From Ruegeria arenilitoris (GTDB taxonomy: Bacteria > Pseudomonadota > Alphaproteobacteria > Rhodobacterales > Rhodobacteraceae): DNA of 64,000 nucleotides. Of this stretch, positions 1-8,557 are shown in pieces. The notes under the pieces are model-generated. The model did not search any database and was not told the DNA's origin. It was given only the letters and a program-made list of their open reading frames with translations. The stretch lies in the NCBI RefSeq assembly GCF_042675705.1, contig NZ_JBHTJJ010000001.1; one strand, 5' to 3'. The translations under genes and the position numbers were made by a program. Position 1 is the stretch's first letter. Each line of letters begins with the position of its first letter.

Positions 1-392
1 CGCTGCATCAGCGGCGAGAAATGGATGTGCCCCACCTCGATCGCCCCGGCATTGCGGTCGATACGCAGGTAGGATGCCATCCCGACGGGCTGCCCCCCCT
101 GGTCCAGAACCGTGTGGAACAGCGGATCGTCCGACGTGCAGGTTTGGGCCAGCCAGGCGGCGAACTGGGCTTGCGAGTCGAACGGGCCGTAGGGCAGGTA
201 GGTCCAGTTGCGACCGTCGGTATCGGCGGCAAACGCCCGGAACAGGCCGGGCGCATGCGCATTCACATCCAAGGGCACCACGCAGCAGAACCGCCCCTGC
301 ATGGGCGCGCGCGGTGGGGCCGGGCGCGGGAAATCCCCCGCAACCGGCAGGCCCACGGGCTGCCCCAACGCGTTGATCCGGTGCCCTGGCAT
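1..392 (-). CDS. GNAT family N-acetyltransferase, partial (C-terminus off the left edge)
   Basis: The reading frame enters from the left edge and begins with ATG at 392; 130 codons are visible. The translated N-terminal part contains LPYGPFDSQAQFAAWL, then a PVGMASYLRID strand and the GAIEVGHIHFSP strand. This is the acetyl-CoA fold entry seen in the large GNAT family whose members have the GHIxFSPxLQ motif. The acetyl acceptor cannot be inferred and the CoA-binding C-terminal half is missing. The start lies 6 nt after the stop of the upstream sulfhydrylase gene, so the two are probably co-transcribed. Partial because of the window edge, not because of a mutation. Confidence 0.8.
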   Translation of the reverse strand, partial: MPGHRINALGQPVGLPVAGDFPRPAPPRAPMQGRFCCVVPLDVNAHAPGLFRAFAADTDGRNWTYLPYGPFDSQAQFAAWLAQTCTSDDPLFHTVLDQGGQPVGMASYLRIDRNAGAIEVGHIHFSPLMQ

Positions 393-398
393 TTCGGC

Positions 399-1691
399 CT
401 AGGCACAAGCCTTGGACAGCGCCTGATCGAGATCGGCGATCAGGTCGTCGGCATCCTCGATCCCGATCGAGACCCGCACCACGTTCGGCCCGGCGCCGGC
501 AGCCTCTTGCTGTTCGGGGGTCAACTGCCGGTGCGTGGTCGAGGCCGAATGGATGATCAGCGACCGCGCATCGCCCAGGTTGGCGACGTGGCTGAAGATC
601 TCGAGCGCGTTCACCAGCTTGACGCAGGAGTCATAGCCGCCCTTGACCGCAAAGGTGAACAGGGCCCCGGCGCCTCTGCGGTAATGCTTCTTGACCCGGT
701 CGTGATAGGGCGACGAGGGCAGGCCCGCATAGGTCACATAGTCCACGCGGTCGTCTTTCTCGAGCCAGGCGGCGATCTTTTCGGCGTTTTCGACATGGCG
801 CTGCATGCGCAGGCTGAGCGTCTCGATCCCCATCAGCGTATAATGCGCTGCCTGCGGGTTCATCGTCATTCCCAGGTCGCGCAGGCCAACGGCGATACCG
901 TGGAAGGTGAAGGCCAGCGGGCCGAAGGTTTCGTGGAACTTGAGGCCGTGATAGGCAGGCTCCGGCGCGCTGAGCGAGGGGAACTTGTCATTGGCGGACC
1001 AGTCGAACTTGCCCGAATCCACGATGCAGCCGCCGGTGACCGTGCCGTTGCCGGTCAGGTACTTGGTGGTCGAATGCACGACCAGCGTGGCGCCATGCTC
1101 GATCGGGCGGCACAGATAGGGCGTGGCCGAGGTGTTGTCGACGATCAGCGGAATGCCGGCGGCGTCGGCCACATCGGCCAGCGCACGGATGTCGGTGACA
1201 TAGCCGCCCGGATTGGCGATGGACTCGCAGAACACCGCGCGGGTGTCGTCGTCGATGGCGGCCTTCACCGCATCCAGATCATCGGTATCGACGAATTTGG
1301 CCGTCCAGCCAAAGCGCTTGATGGTCTGGCTGAACTGCGTAACGGTTCCACCATACAGCCGGGTCGAGGCGACCACGTTGCAGCCCGGCCCCATCAGCGG
1401 GAACAGCGCCATGATCTGCGCCGCGTGACCCGAAGAGCAGCATACCGCGCCAACGCCACCTTCCAGCGTCGCCACCCGTTCCTGAAGGACCGCAACGGTG
1501 GGGTTAGTCAGGCGCGAATAGATATAGCCGACCTCCTGCAGGTTGAACAAAGCGGCCGCGTGATCGGCATCGCGGAACACATAGGCCGTGGTCTGATAGA
1601 TCGGGGTCTGGCGCGCGCCGGTCGCCGGGTCGGGGCGGGCGCCCGCGTGAATTTGCAGCGTATCAAAACCATAGGTGGGGCCGTCGGACAT
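399..1691 (-). CDS. metY: O-acetylhomoserine sulfhydrylase (PLP-dependent, MetY type)
   Basis: Cytoplasmic PLP enzyme of the Cys/Met-metabolism family. It forms homocysteine directly from O-acetylhomoserine and sulfide (or a thiol) in methionine synthesis. The 430-aa length and the insertion after the PLP lysine (around residues 225-250) fit MetY better than the shorter O-succinylhomoserine enzyme MetZ. The Schiff-base lysine is K210 in HSTTKYLTGNGT; YIYSRLTNPT near residue 56 and the C-terminal SLIIHSASTTH segment are family landmarks. ATG at 1691 is preceded by an AGGAGAG ribosome site. It reads into the partial GNAT gene. Substrate preference (acetyl versus succinyl) is an inference from length. 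Confidence 0.88.
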   Translation of the reverse strand: MSDGPTYGFDTLQIHAGARPDPATGARQTPIYQTTAYVFRDADHAAALFNLQEVGYIYSRLTNPTVAVLQERVATLEGGVGAVCCSSGHAAQIMALFPLMGPGCNVVASTRLYGGTVTQFSQTIKRFGWTAKFVDTDDLDAVKAAIDDDTRAVFCESIANPGGYVTDIRALADVADAAGIPLIVDNTSATPYLCRPIEHGATLVVHSTTKYLTGNGTVTGGCIVDSGKFDWSANDKFPSLSAPEPAYHGLKFHETFGPLAFTFHGIAVGLRDLGMTMNPQAAHYTLMGIETLSLRMQRHVENAEKIAAWLEKDDRVDYVTYAGLPSSPYHDRVKKHYRRGAGALFTFAVKGGYDSCVKLVNALEIFSHVANLGDARSLIIHSASTTHRQLTPEQQEAAGAGPNVVRVSIGIEDADDLIADLDQALSKACA

Positions 1692-1763
1692 CCGTCACTC
1701 TCCTGTTGGGTATATGCGTTGCAGAATCTCTAGGCGATTGCCGGGCCCGGCACAATGTCCGCG

Positions 1764-2759
1764 TCAGCGCAGCCACAGCCCCTTGTTCTTGATGACCTTG
1801 CGGATGGCTTGCTCGCGCTGGGGCAGGTTGTCCCGGTCGAACATGGCGCGGATCCTGGTGCCCTTGCCCTGATAGACCAGCCGTTTCAGAGGGTCGTAGT
1901 TCTTGAGCACCTTCTTGACCTTGTTGGGCGCGGCAACGGTTTCCAGCACCTCGACCACCCGGTCGCTTTCGCGCGCATAGAGCAGCGGGAACAGGCGATA
2001 GTGGCAACTGACCGAGCCATCCAGCAGGTCCGCGGGCAGAACATCGCGCCCGCCGCCAAGCGCGTGGATGACCAGCGGCAGAGCCGCCTGGTCCAGCCAC
2101 GGGTCCAGGTTCTGGCCGGTCAGGGCGGGGATCTCTTCATCCCGGATGGTGCGCGCATAGTCCAGAAACCGCGTGCCGAATTGCCGGGGGCATTTGTAGA
2201 AGAAATAGCCCGCATTGAAATACAGATACCGCCGCCAGTATTCCGCCGGTTGGGTAGGGTCGATCGAGCTTTGGAAATCCAGCCCGAACCGGTCATAGAG
2301 CGCCCGCCAGATGCCATCGAACCCCGGCCCGTACAGGGTCGGCTTGGGCCAGGTGCCCTCGACCTTCTGCGACGCACCGGGCCGGTCGAAATCGAACGGC
2401 ACGGCGGCCAGGTCGCCTGTAATCAGCGTGTCGGTGTCGAAGAACACGAACGGCTCACCCTCGGGCAGGGCGGCCAGCGCCTCGATCTTGTTGCCGTAGG
2501 GATAGCTTTCGCCGAACACCTCGGACGAAAAGGGCAGGATCTCGGCATCGAGCTGTTTCAGCGCCTTCAGAACATCCTCGTTGCGGATGCTTGGGTCCTG
2601 GCTCCAGCGCGGGCCGGGTTGCGGAACGCCTACGAACAGGCGGCCCGAATATCCGGGCGCGGAGTGGCGCAGTGAGGCGGCGAACAGGACGGCTTCGTAT
2701 TGCAGGCGGTTGTTCTGCCCGATGATCAGGATGTTGAATTTCTGCCGGTCTGCCTGCAT
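1764..2759 (-). CDS. Glycosyltransferase-like protein with a DTD motif
   Basis: 331 aa, no signal peptide or membrane segment. The N-terminal strand FNILIIGQNN, a conserved YPYGNKIEAL segment and FVFFDTDTLITGDL around residues 104-117 look like a nucleotide-sugar transferase fold of the GT-A kind, with D108-x-D110 as the likely metal/nucleotide-sugar motif. A second conserved part (YFNAGYFFYKCP, residues 200-215) resembles the acceptor half of GT8-like proteins. The C-terminus is basic and may touch membrane or nucleic acid. Donor, acceptor and pathway are unknown and the neighbours give no clue. It runs divergently from the cupin gene. Confidence 0.6.
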   Translation of the reverse strand: MQADRQKFNILIIGQNNRLQYEAVLFAASLRHSAPGYSGRLFVGVPQPGPRWSQDPSIRNEDVLKALKQLDAEILPFSSEVFGESYPYGNKIEALAALPEGEPFVFFDTDTLITGDLAAVPFDFDRPGASQKVEGTWPKPTLYGPGFDGIWRALYDRFGLDFQSSIDPTQPAEYWRRYLYFNAGYFFYKCPRQFGTRFLDYARTIRDEEIPALTGQNLDPWLDQAALPLVIHALGGGRDVLPADLLDGSVSCHYRLFPLLYARESDRVVEVLETVAAPNKVKKVLKNYDPLKRLVYQGKGTRIRAMFDRDNLPQREQAIRKVIKNKGLWLR

Positions 2760-2910
2760 CTGCGCCTTCCGTTCAGGGCGCTTGCCCGCCCCTTGCCGTT
2801 GGTTTCGACCTACAGCATCGCTGAACCTGCGTCAAAACCGTTGACGCCGCGTGTTTGAAATCGGGCCCGGCACGCCCATGTTGGTGGAGGAGACCAGACA
2901 GGAGCGCGAC

Positions 2911-3543
2911 ATGCGGATCAATGCGGATTTCACCCAGCGGGTGGCGGTTCACTTCGACCAGACCGAGTGGGTGGCCTCGCCCGCCGCCGGGGTCGAGCGC
3001 AAGATGCTGGACCGGATCGGCGACGAGGTGGCGCGCGCCACGACCATCGTGCGCTTTGCGCCCGGCAGCGCCTTTGCCGCCCACACCCATGACGGGGGCG
3101 AGGAATACCTGGTGCTGGACGGCGTGTTTCAGGACGAGACCGGAGATTTCCCGGTGGGGAGCTATGTCCGCAACCCGCCGACCTCGTCGCATACGCCATC
3201 GGCCAGCCAGGGCGCGACGATCCTGGTCAAACTGCACCAATTCGCCCCGAACGACCGCACCACCGTGCGCCGCTCGATCAACGGTGCGGACTACGTGCCG
3301 CTGTTCAAGGACGACCATGAAACGGTCGAAATGCGCAGTTGGCCGTCCGGTCAGGTCGTGCCGATTGACGCACACGGTGGGGCCGAGGTCTTCGTGATCG
3401 ACGGCGGCTTCACCGAACAAGGCGAGGAATTCGCGCGATGGGACTGGCTGCGGCTGCCGCCCGGAACGCGCACAGAATTGCGGGCAGGACCGGATGGCGC
3501 CCGCGTCTGGATGAAGTCAGGCCACCTGTCCGGCATGGTCTGA
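2911..3543 (+). CDS. Cupin-domain protein (ChrR-like cupin)
   Basis: 210 aa counted from ATG at 2911. This start has AGGAG at 2900-2904 with a 6-nt spacer, so the longer frame from 2851 is not favoured. Two tandem cupin folds are visible. The first (residues 35-100) carries the metal-ligand string HTHDGGEEYLVLDG; the second (residues 140-200) has VFVIDGGFTEQGEEF but fewer histidines. This is the cupin_7 / anti-sigma-factor ChrR C-terminal type, here without the zinc-binding ASD part. It is probably a small metalloprotein or sensor; the ligand is unknown. It is followed by a strong terminator and stands alone. Confidence 0.7.
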   Translation: MRINADFTQRVAVHFDQTEWVASPAAGVERKMLDRIGDEVARATTIVRFAPGSAFAAHTHDGGEEYLVLDGVFQDETGDFPVGSYVRNPPTSSHTPSASQGATILVKLHQFAPNDRTTVRRSINGADYVPLFKDDHETVEMRSWPSGQVVPIDAHGGAEVFVIDGGFTEQGEEFARWDWLRLPPGTRTELRAGPDGARVWMKSGHLSGMV

Positions 3544-3580
3544 GGCCGGTTTCGCCTGAAAAACGGGCAAATGCCACCAA

Positions 3581-3606
3581 AAAACCGGGTCTTTCGGCCC
3601 GGTTTT
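3581..3606 (+). terminator. Rho-independent terminator after the cupin gene
   Basis: AAAACCGGG (3581-3589) pairs perfectly with CCCGGTTTT (3598-3606) around an 8-nt loop, and a T-run follows at 3610-3615. It closes the cupin transcript and insulates it from the preT promoter region. Confidence 0.8.
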
Positions 3607-3612
3607 CGCTTT

Positions 3613-3646
3613 TTTGACCAATTGCAAATTTTACCAATTGATAAAA
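3613..3646. promoter_or_regulatory. Candidate RutR operator region upstream of preT
   Basis: A half-site TTTGACCA lies at 3613-3620. Sixteen bases further on is the pseudo-palindrome TTTTACCA-AT-TGATAAAA at 3629-3646. The latter matches the perfect site at 7169-7186 (TTTGACCA-NN-TGGTCAAA) at 13 of 16 arm positions. E. coli RutR binds TTGACCAnnTGGTCAA, so the placement 57 bp before the preT start suggests RutR control of preTA. The arm matches are visible; binding is inferred. Confidence 0.5.
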
Positions 3647-3702
3647 TTTTTGTTTGTGGCAAGCTGGTCTCAATAACAAACATATCTACAGGGAGTAGAG
3701 TG

Positions 3703-5037
3703 ATGGCACAGGGCCAGATGGCACCCGGCATCGTCGCCGGGCGGCTTTCCAGCGATGAGCTGACCTCGAATTTCACCGATCTGCATCCGCCTCTGGCGCC
3801 GCACGAGGCCGCTGTGGCCGCCGATCGGTGTTATTTCTGCTATGACGCGCCGTGCGTGACGGCCTGTCCGACCGATATCGATATTCCGCTGTTCATCCGG
3901 CAGATTCAGGCCGGGCAACCGGAATCGGCGGCGAAAACGATCCTCGATCAGAACATCCTGGGCGGTATGTGCGCCCGTGTGTGTCCGACCGAAACGCTGT
4001 GCGAGGAAGCCTGCGTGCGCGAAACGGCCGAGGGCAAGCCGGTCGAGATCGGGCGCTTGCAGCGGTATGCGACCGACACGCTGATGCAGGCCGGTGTGCA
4101 TCCGTTCACGCGCGCGGCCCCCACCGGCAAGACCGTCGCCGTGATTGGGGCGGGGCCGGCGGGGCTGGCCTGTGCGCATCGGTTGGCGATGCTGGGCCAT
4201 GACGTGGTGATCCATGAGGCGAAACCCAAACCCGGCGGGCTGAACGAATACGGGATCGCCGCATACAAAGCGACCAATGACTTTGCCCAGGCCGAGGTGG
4301 ACTGGCTGCTGAAGATCGGCGGCATCGCGATTGAAACCGTATCGGTTCTGGGCGACACGATCTCGTTGGACGGATTGTTGGAGGCCTACGACGCTGTCTT
4401 CCTGTCAATCGGCCTTGCGGGCGTCAACGCTTTGCGCGCGCAAGGGTCGGACAAGGACGGCGTCAGGAACGCTGTCGACTTCATCGCAGATGTTCGGCAA
4501 GCATCCGATTTGGCAAAACTGCCGGTAGGCCGAAATGTGGTGATTATCGGCGGTGGAATGACGGCCGTGGATGCCGCGGTGAAATCCAAGCTGCTGGGGG
4601 CCGAACATGTGACCATCGCCTATCGCCGCGGCCGCGACGCAATGGGTGCCAGCCGCTACGAACAGGATCTGGCCGCATCGCACGGCGTCCGAATTCTGTG
4701 CAACGTCCAGCCCGTCGCCATCCATGGCAACGGGGCAGCGGCCGAGATCGAATTGGAGTATACTGCCACCGTAGATGGCACGTTGACCGGCACGGGCGAA
4801 ACCATTCGCCTGCCTGCGGATCAGGTTCTGAAGGCGATCGGTCAGACCTTGGATGGTGCGCCGGAAGGTCTGGAACTTGACGGCAACAAGATCGCCGTTG
4901 ACGCAACCGGGCGCACCTCGGTTCCGGGGGTCTGGGCCGGCGGAGACTGTGCTGCGGGTGGCGAGGATCTGACCGTGACCGCCGTGGCCGAGGGCCGCAA
5001 TGCCGCGATGGACATTCACGCCAGCCTGAGCGCCTGA
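3703..5037 (+). CDS. preT: NAD(P)-dependent dihydropyrimidine dehydrogenase subunit PreT
   Basis: 444 aa from ATG 3703, after a GGGAG ribosome site. It is the electron-input subunit of the PreTA complex that reduces uracil and thymine to the 5,6-dihydro forms. The GltD-like N-terminal domain has eight cysteines for two 4Fe-4S clusters (C43, C46, C51, C55 and C90, C94, C100, C104). The FAD motif VIGAGPAGLA is at 147-156 and the pyridine-nucleotide motif IIGGGMTAVDAA at 281-292. The usual C-terminal VWAGGDCAAGGEDLTV FAD-binding segment is present. preA follows after 69 bp. A RutR-like site precedes it. GltD-type glutamate synthase small subunit was considered, but the preA neighbour decides. 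Confidence 0.92.
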   Translation: MAQGQMAPGIVAGRLSSDELTSNFTDLHPPLAPHEAAVAADRCYFCYDAPCVTACPTDIDIPLFIRQIQAGQPESAAKTILDQNILGGMCARVCPTETLCEEACVRETAEGKPVEIGRLQRYATDTLMQAGVHPFTRAAPTGKTVAVIGAGPAGLACAHRLAMLGHDVVIHEAKPKPGGLNEYGIAAYKATNDFAQAEVDWLLKIGGIAIETVSVLGDTISLDGLLEAYDAVFLSIGLAGVNALRAQGSDKDGVRNAVDFIADVRQASDLAKLPVGRNVVIIGGGMTAVDAAVKSKLLGAEHVTIAYRRGRDAMGASRYEQDLAASHGVRILCNVQPVAIHGNGAAAEIELEYTATVDGTLTGTGETIRLPADQVLKAIGQTLDGAPEGLELDGNKIAVDATGRTSVPGVWAGGDCAAGGEDLTVTAVAEGRNAAMDIHASLSA

Positions 5038-5106
5038 GCCAGGCGTCGGCGCGTGAATATGTGTGACAGGACGAAGATGCATCTTCGCATCAGGGAGGCC
5101 GGATAA

Positions 5107-6411
5107 ATGGCTGATTTGAAAACGAACTTTCTGGGCATCGAAAGCCCCAACCCCTATTGGCTGGCCTCGGCGCCGCCGACCGACAAGGAATACAACGTCC
5201 GCCGTGCCTTCGAGGCCGGATGGGGCGGCGTCGTGTGGAAAACGCTGGGGTCCGAAGGGCCGCCGGTGGTCAACGTGAACGGCCCCCGGTACGGGGCGAT
5301 CTACGGGGCCGACCGGCGTCTGCTGGGCCTCAACAACATCGAACTGATCACCGACCGGCCGCTCGAGGTGAACCTCGAGGAGATGGCCCGCGTCAAGGCG
5401 GATTACCCGGACCGCGCCCTGATCGCCTCGATCATGGTGCCGTGCGAGGAGGAGGCCTGGAAAGCCATCCTACCCCGCGTCGCTGAAACCGGTGCCGACG
5501 GGATCGAGCTGAACTTCGGCTGCCCGCATGGGATGAGCGAGCGCGGCATGGGCTCGGCCGTGGGGCAGGTGCCCGAATACATCGAAATGGTCACCCGCTG
5601 GTGCAAGAAATACTATGACCGCCCGGTGATCGTGAAGCTGACGCCCAACATCACCGACATTCGCAAGCCGGCGGCTGCGGCGCGGAATGGCGGGGCCGAT
5701 GCGGTGTCGCTGATCAACACGATCAACTCGATCACCAGCGTCAATCTGGACACGTTCAGCCCCGAGCCCTCGATCGACGGCAAGGGCAGCCACGGCGGCT
5801 ATTGCGGCCCGGCGGTCAAGCCCATCGCCCTGTCGATGGTCTCCGAGATCGCCCGCGCCGAGGCGACCCAAGGCCTGCCGATCTCGGGCATCGGCGGGGT
5901 GACCACGTGGCGCGACGCGGCCGAGTTCATGGCGCTGGGCTGCGGCACGGTGCAGGTATGCACCGCGGCGATGACCTATGGGTTCAAGATCATCGACGAA
6001 CTGACGGCGGGCCTGTCGCAGTGGATGGACGAGAAGGGCTATTCCAACGTCTCCGAGATCGTCGGGCGGGCCGTTCCGAACGTGACCGACTGGCAGTATC
6101 TGAACCTGAACTACGTCGCCAAGGCCAAGATCGATCAGGATCAGTGCATCAAGTGCGGCCGCTGCTACGCGGCCTGCGAGGACACCAGCCACCAGGCCAT
6201 TTCCATGTCGCCCGACCGCGTGTTCGAGGTGATCGACGAGGAATGCGTGGCCTGCAACCTGTGCGTGGATGTCTGCCCGGTCGAGGGCTGCATCTCGATG
6301 GTGCCGATGGCGGCGGGCGAGGTCGATCCGCGCACCGGCAAGGTGGTTCAGCCGGACTATGCCAACTGGACGACCCACCCGAACAACCCGATGGCCAAGG
6401 CCGCCGAGTGA
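5107..6411 (+). CDS. preA: NAD(P)-dependent dihydropyrimidine dehydrogenase subunit PreA
   Basis: 434 aa. FMN-binding TIM barrel of the dihydroorotate dehydrogenase family (residues 1-330) fused to a C-terminal two-cluster ferredoxin. The catalytic region is NFGCPHGMSERGMG near residues 136-149, with C139 as the expected active-site cysteine. Ferredoxin cysteines are C347, C350, C353, C357 and C380, C383, C386, C390. Electrons arrive from PreT and reduce the pyrimidine ring at the FMN. It is co-transcribed with preT and closed by a bidirectional hairpin shared with rutR. The length and both cluster motifs are those of the bacterial family. Confidence 0.93.
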   Translation: MADLKTNFLGIESPNPYWLASAPPTDKEYNVRRAFEAGWGGVVWKTLGSEGPPVVNVNGPRYGAIYGADRRLLGLNNIELITDRPLEVNLEEMARVKADYPDRALIASIMVPCEEEAWKAILPRVAETGADGIELNFGCPHGMSERGMGSAVGQVPEYIEMVTRWCKKYYDRPVIVKLTPNITDIRKPAAAARNGGADAVSLINTINSITSVNLDTFSPEPSIDGKGSHGGYCGPAVKPIALSMVSEIARAEATQGLPISGIGGVTTWRDAAEFMALGCGTVQVCTAAMTYGFKIIDELTAGLSQWMDEKGYSNVSEIVGRAVPNVTDWQYLNLNYVAKAKIDQDQCIKCGRCYAACEDTSHQAISMSPDRVFEVIDEECVACNLCVDVCPVEGCISMVPMAAGEVDPRTGKVVQPDYANWTTHPNNPMAKAAE

Positions 6412-6427
6412 CCGGCGTCAGATCACC

Positions 6428-6455
6428 AAAAGGGGCCGCGCTGCGGCCCTTTTTT
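6428..6455. terminator. Bidirectional terminator between preA and rutR
   Basis: GGGCCGC (6433-6439) and GCGGCCC (6443-6449) form a stem with a 3-nt loop. It is flanked by an A-run on the left and TTTTTT on the right, so both convergent transcripts get a U-tail. The right end touches the rutR stop codon. Confidence 0.8.
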
Positions 6456-7063
6456 CATGGGGTCAGCAGTTTTCGATACAGGGTATCGATGAAGGGCGCA
6501 GCCCCTTCGAACGGGTCTTCGTCGCCCAGGATCGCGCGCACCTGAACATCAAAATCCGCATAGTGCTGGGTCAGCGCCCAGATCGAAAAGATCAGGTGAT
6601 GTGGGTGGAGGCGGGCGATTTTGCCCTGGTCCATCCAGTGCGTCAGAACGGCTGCCTTCTGATCGACCAGCGCCTTCAGATCGTTCGACAGGGCGTCATG
6701 GATGCGGGGCGCGCCCTGCACCAACTCGTTCGCGAAAAGGCGGCTTTCGCGCGGCAACTCGCGGCTCATCTGCAGCTTGCGCTTGATGTACGAGAGGATC
6801 TCCTCCATCGGCTCGCCGTTTTCATCAAGGTCGTGCAGCGGCGCCAGCCAGGTGTCCAGCAGGCCGGACAGAAGCGCGGTGTGGATCGCCTCCTTGGACG
6901 GAAAATAATACAGAAGGTTCGGCTTGCTCAGCCCGGCCTCGGCCGCGATCTGATCGACGGTCGCCCCGCGAAAGCCGTGGGCCGAAAACACGTTCAGCGC
7001 GGCCTCGAGAATCGCGGCGCGGTTCTTTTTCTGAATTCGGGTCGGGGCGCGGTCTTTGGGCAT
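6455..7063 (-). CDS. rutR: TetR-family pyrimidine regulator, RutR type
   Basis: 202 aa from ATG 7063; an in-frame ATG at 7120 would add 19 residues. The N-terminal TetR helix-turn-helix (about residues 12-60) has GLSKPNLLYYFPSKEA, which matches E. coli RutR (GVSKTNLLYYFPSKEA) as I remember it. Further matches to RutR are SRLFANELVQGAP and HLIFSIWALTQHYADF in the ligand-binding half. In E. coli the protein binds uracil or thymine and then releases DNA. Here it lies between preTA and the hydrolase/transporter operon, beside a perfect palindrome at 7169-7186, so repression of both arms plus itself is the simple reading. Confidence 0.85.
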   Translation of the reverse strand: MPKDRAPTRIQKKNRAAILEAALNVFSAHGFRGATVDQIAAEAGLSKPNLLYYFPSKEAIHTALLSGLLDTWLAPLHDLDENGEPMEEILSYIKRKLQMSRELPRESRLFANELVQGAPRIHDALSNDLKALVDQKAAVLTHWMDQGKIARLHPHHLIFSIWALTQHYADFDVQVRAILGDEDPFEGAAPFIDTLYRKLLTP

Positions 7064-7168
7064 GTATGCAGGGCGTCTCTTTTTCGAACAAGCAGGTGTT
7101 GAATATGCCGATTTTTGCATCGGCGCGATGCAATTTCTTGACTGATATCGAACCCGTGATAGCGTGAG

Positions 7169-7186
7169 TTTGACCAGATGGTCAAA
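7169..7186. promoter_or_regulatory. Perfect RutR-type operator
   Basis: TTTGACCA-GA-TGGTCAAA is a perfect 8+2+8 inverted repeat. It contains the known E. coli RutR consensus TTGACCAnnTGGTCAA without a mismatch. It ends 48 bp before the beta-ureidopropionase start and lies about 105 bp from the rutR start, in the only divergent intergenic space of the cluster. Regulation of both directions is inferred from position. Confidence 0.8.
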
Positions 7187-7234
7187 TCAAGACACCAAAA
7201 GCGAGCCAAATCGCAAGCAACAGGGAAGACGAAC

Positions 7235-8485
7235 ATGGCAGCTCCGGCGCAGAATCTCAGGATCAATGGCGACAGGTTGTGGGACAGCCTGATGGAGATG
7301 GCCAAGATCGGTCCGGGCGTTGCCGGCGGCAACAACCGCCAGACCCTGACCGACGAAGATGCCGAAGGCCGCGCGCTGTTCCAGAAATGGTGCGAAGAGG
7401 CCGGCTGCACCATGGGTCTTGACCAGATGGGCAACATGTTCGCCATGCGCCCGGGTACCGATCCCGATGCGCTGCCGGTCTATGTCGGCTCGCACCTGGA
7501 TACGCAGCCGACGGGCGGCAAGTACGACGGGGTGCTGGGGGTTCTGGGCGCGCTCGAGATCATCCGCACCCTGAACGATCTGGGCATCAAGACCAAACAC
7601 CCGATCGTGGCCACCAACTGGACCAACGAAGAGGGCACGCGCTTCGCCCCCGCCATGCTGGCCTCGGGCGTGTTCGCGGGGATGCACACCCAGGACTGGG
7701 CCTATGACCGCGAGGATGCCGAGGGCAAGAAATTTGGCGACGAGTTGCAGCGCATCGGTTGGCGCGGCGATGAAGAGGTCGGAGGCCGCAAGATGCATGC
7801 CTTCTTTGAGCTGCATATCGAACAGGGCCCGATCCTCGAGGCTGAGGGCAAGGATATCGGCGTCGTCACGCATGGCCAGGGCCTGAGCTGGACCCAAGTG
7901 ACCGTGACCGGCAAGGACGCGCATACCGGATCAACCCCGATGCCGATGCGCAAGAATGCCGGGCTGGCGATGGCGCGCATTCTCGAAAAGGTGGACGAGA
8001 TCGCCTGGTCACACGCGCCCCATGCCGTGGGGGCTGCCGGGCATATCGACGTCTATCCGAACTCGCGCAACGTGATCCCGGGCAAGGTGGTGTTCACGGT
8101 CGATTTCCGCTCGCCCGAGTTGGACGTCATCAAAGACATGGAGAACCGGCTGCGCGTCGCCGCCGAGGACATCGTGGATGAGATGGGCCTGCAGGTCGCG
8201 TTCGAGAAGGTCGGCGGGTTCGACCCGGTGAAATTCGACGAGACCTGCGTCGCCGCCGTGCGCAATGCAGCCGAGCGGCTGGGCTATTCGCATACCAACA
8301 TCATTTCGGGCGCGGGGCACGATGCCTGCTGGATCAACCGCGTGGCGCCGACCGCGATGGTGATGTGCCCCTGCGTGGATGGCCTGAGCCACAACGAGGC
8401 CGAGGAAATCAGCAAGGAATGGGCAACCGCCGGGGCGGATGTCCTGTTCCACGCCGTCGTCGAAACCGCCGAGATCGTGGAGTAG
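7235..8485 (+). CDS. Zn-dependent amidase, probable beta-ureidopropionase (N-carbamoyl-beta-alanine amidohydrolase)
   Basis: 416 aa from ATG 7235 (GGGAAG upstream); the frame also reads from 7178 but that part crosses the operator. It belongs to the hydantoinase/carbamoylase branch of the M20 family. Metal ligands are recognisable as H87 in VGSHLDTQPTGG, D98 in KYDGVLGVLGAL, E133 in NEEGTRFAP and H194 in ELHIEQGPILE. In this context it should hydrolyse N-carbamoyl-beta-alanine (and the beta-aminoisobutyrate homologue) to the beta-amino acid, CO2 and ammonia. hydA follows. Related enzymes cleave N-carbamoyl-L-amino acids or allantoate; gene context favours the pyrimidine product. Confidence 0.85.
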   Translation: MAAPAQNLRINGDRLWDSLMEMAKIGPGVAGGNNRQTLTDEDAEGRALFQKWCEEAGCTMGLDQMGNMFAMRPGTDPDALPVYVGSHLDTQPTGGKYDGVLGVLGALEIIRTLNDLGIKTKHPIVATNWTNEEGTRFAPAMLASGVFAGMHTQDWAYDREDAEGKKFGDELQRIGWRGDEEVGGRKMHAFFELHIEQGPILEAEGKDIGVVTHGQGLSWTQVTVTGKDAHTGSTPMPMRKNAGLAMARILEKVDEIAWSHAPHAVGAAGHIDVYPNSRNVIPGKVVFTVDFRSPELDVIKDMENRLRVAAEDIVDEMGLQVAFEKVGGFDPVKFDETCVAAVRNAAERLGYSHTNIISGAGHDACWINRVAPTAMVMCPCVDGLSHNEAEEISKEWATAGADVLFHAVVETAEIVE

Positions 8486-8557
8486 CCGGGGCCGCGCGCC
8501 CCCAATCCGCTGGAAAACCAATAGAGGCGCAACAGACGCGCCCGCAGGGAGTTGAAC

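Noticed and set aside
21..1733. A 570-codon plus-strand frame opposite the sulfhydrylase
   Set aside because: The minus strand carries an intact PLP enzyme with its catalytic lysine and a ribosome site; the plus frame is a shadow.
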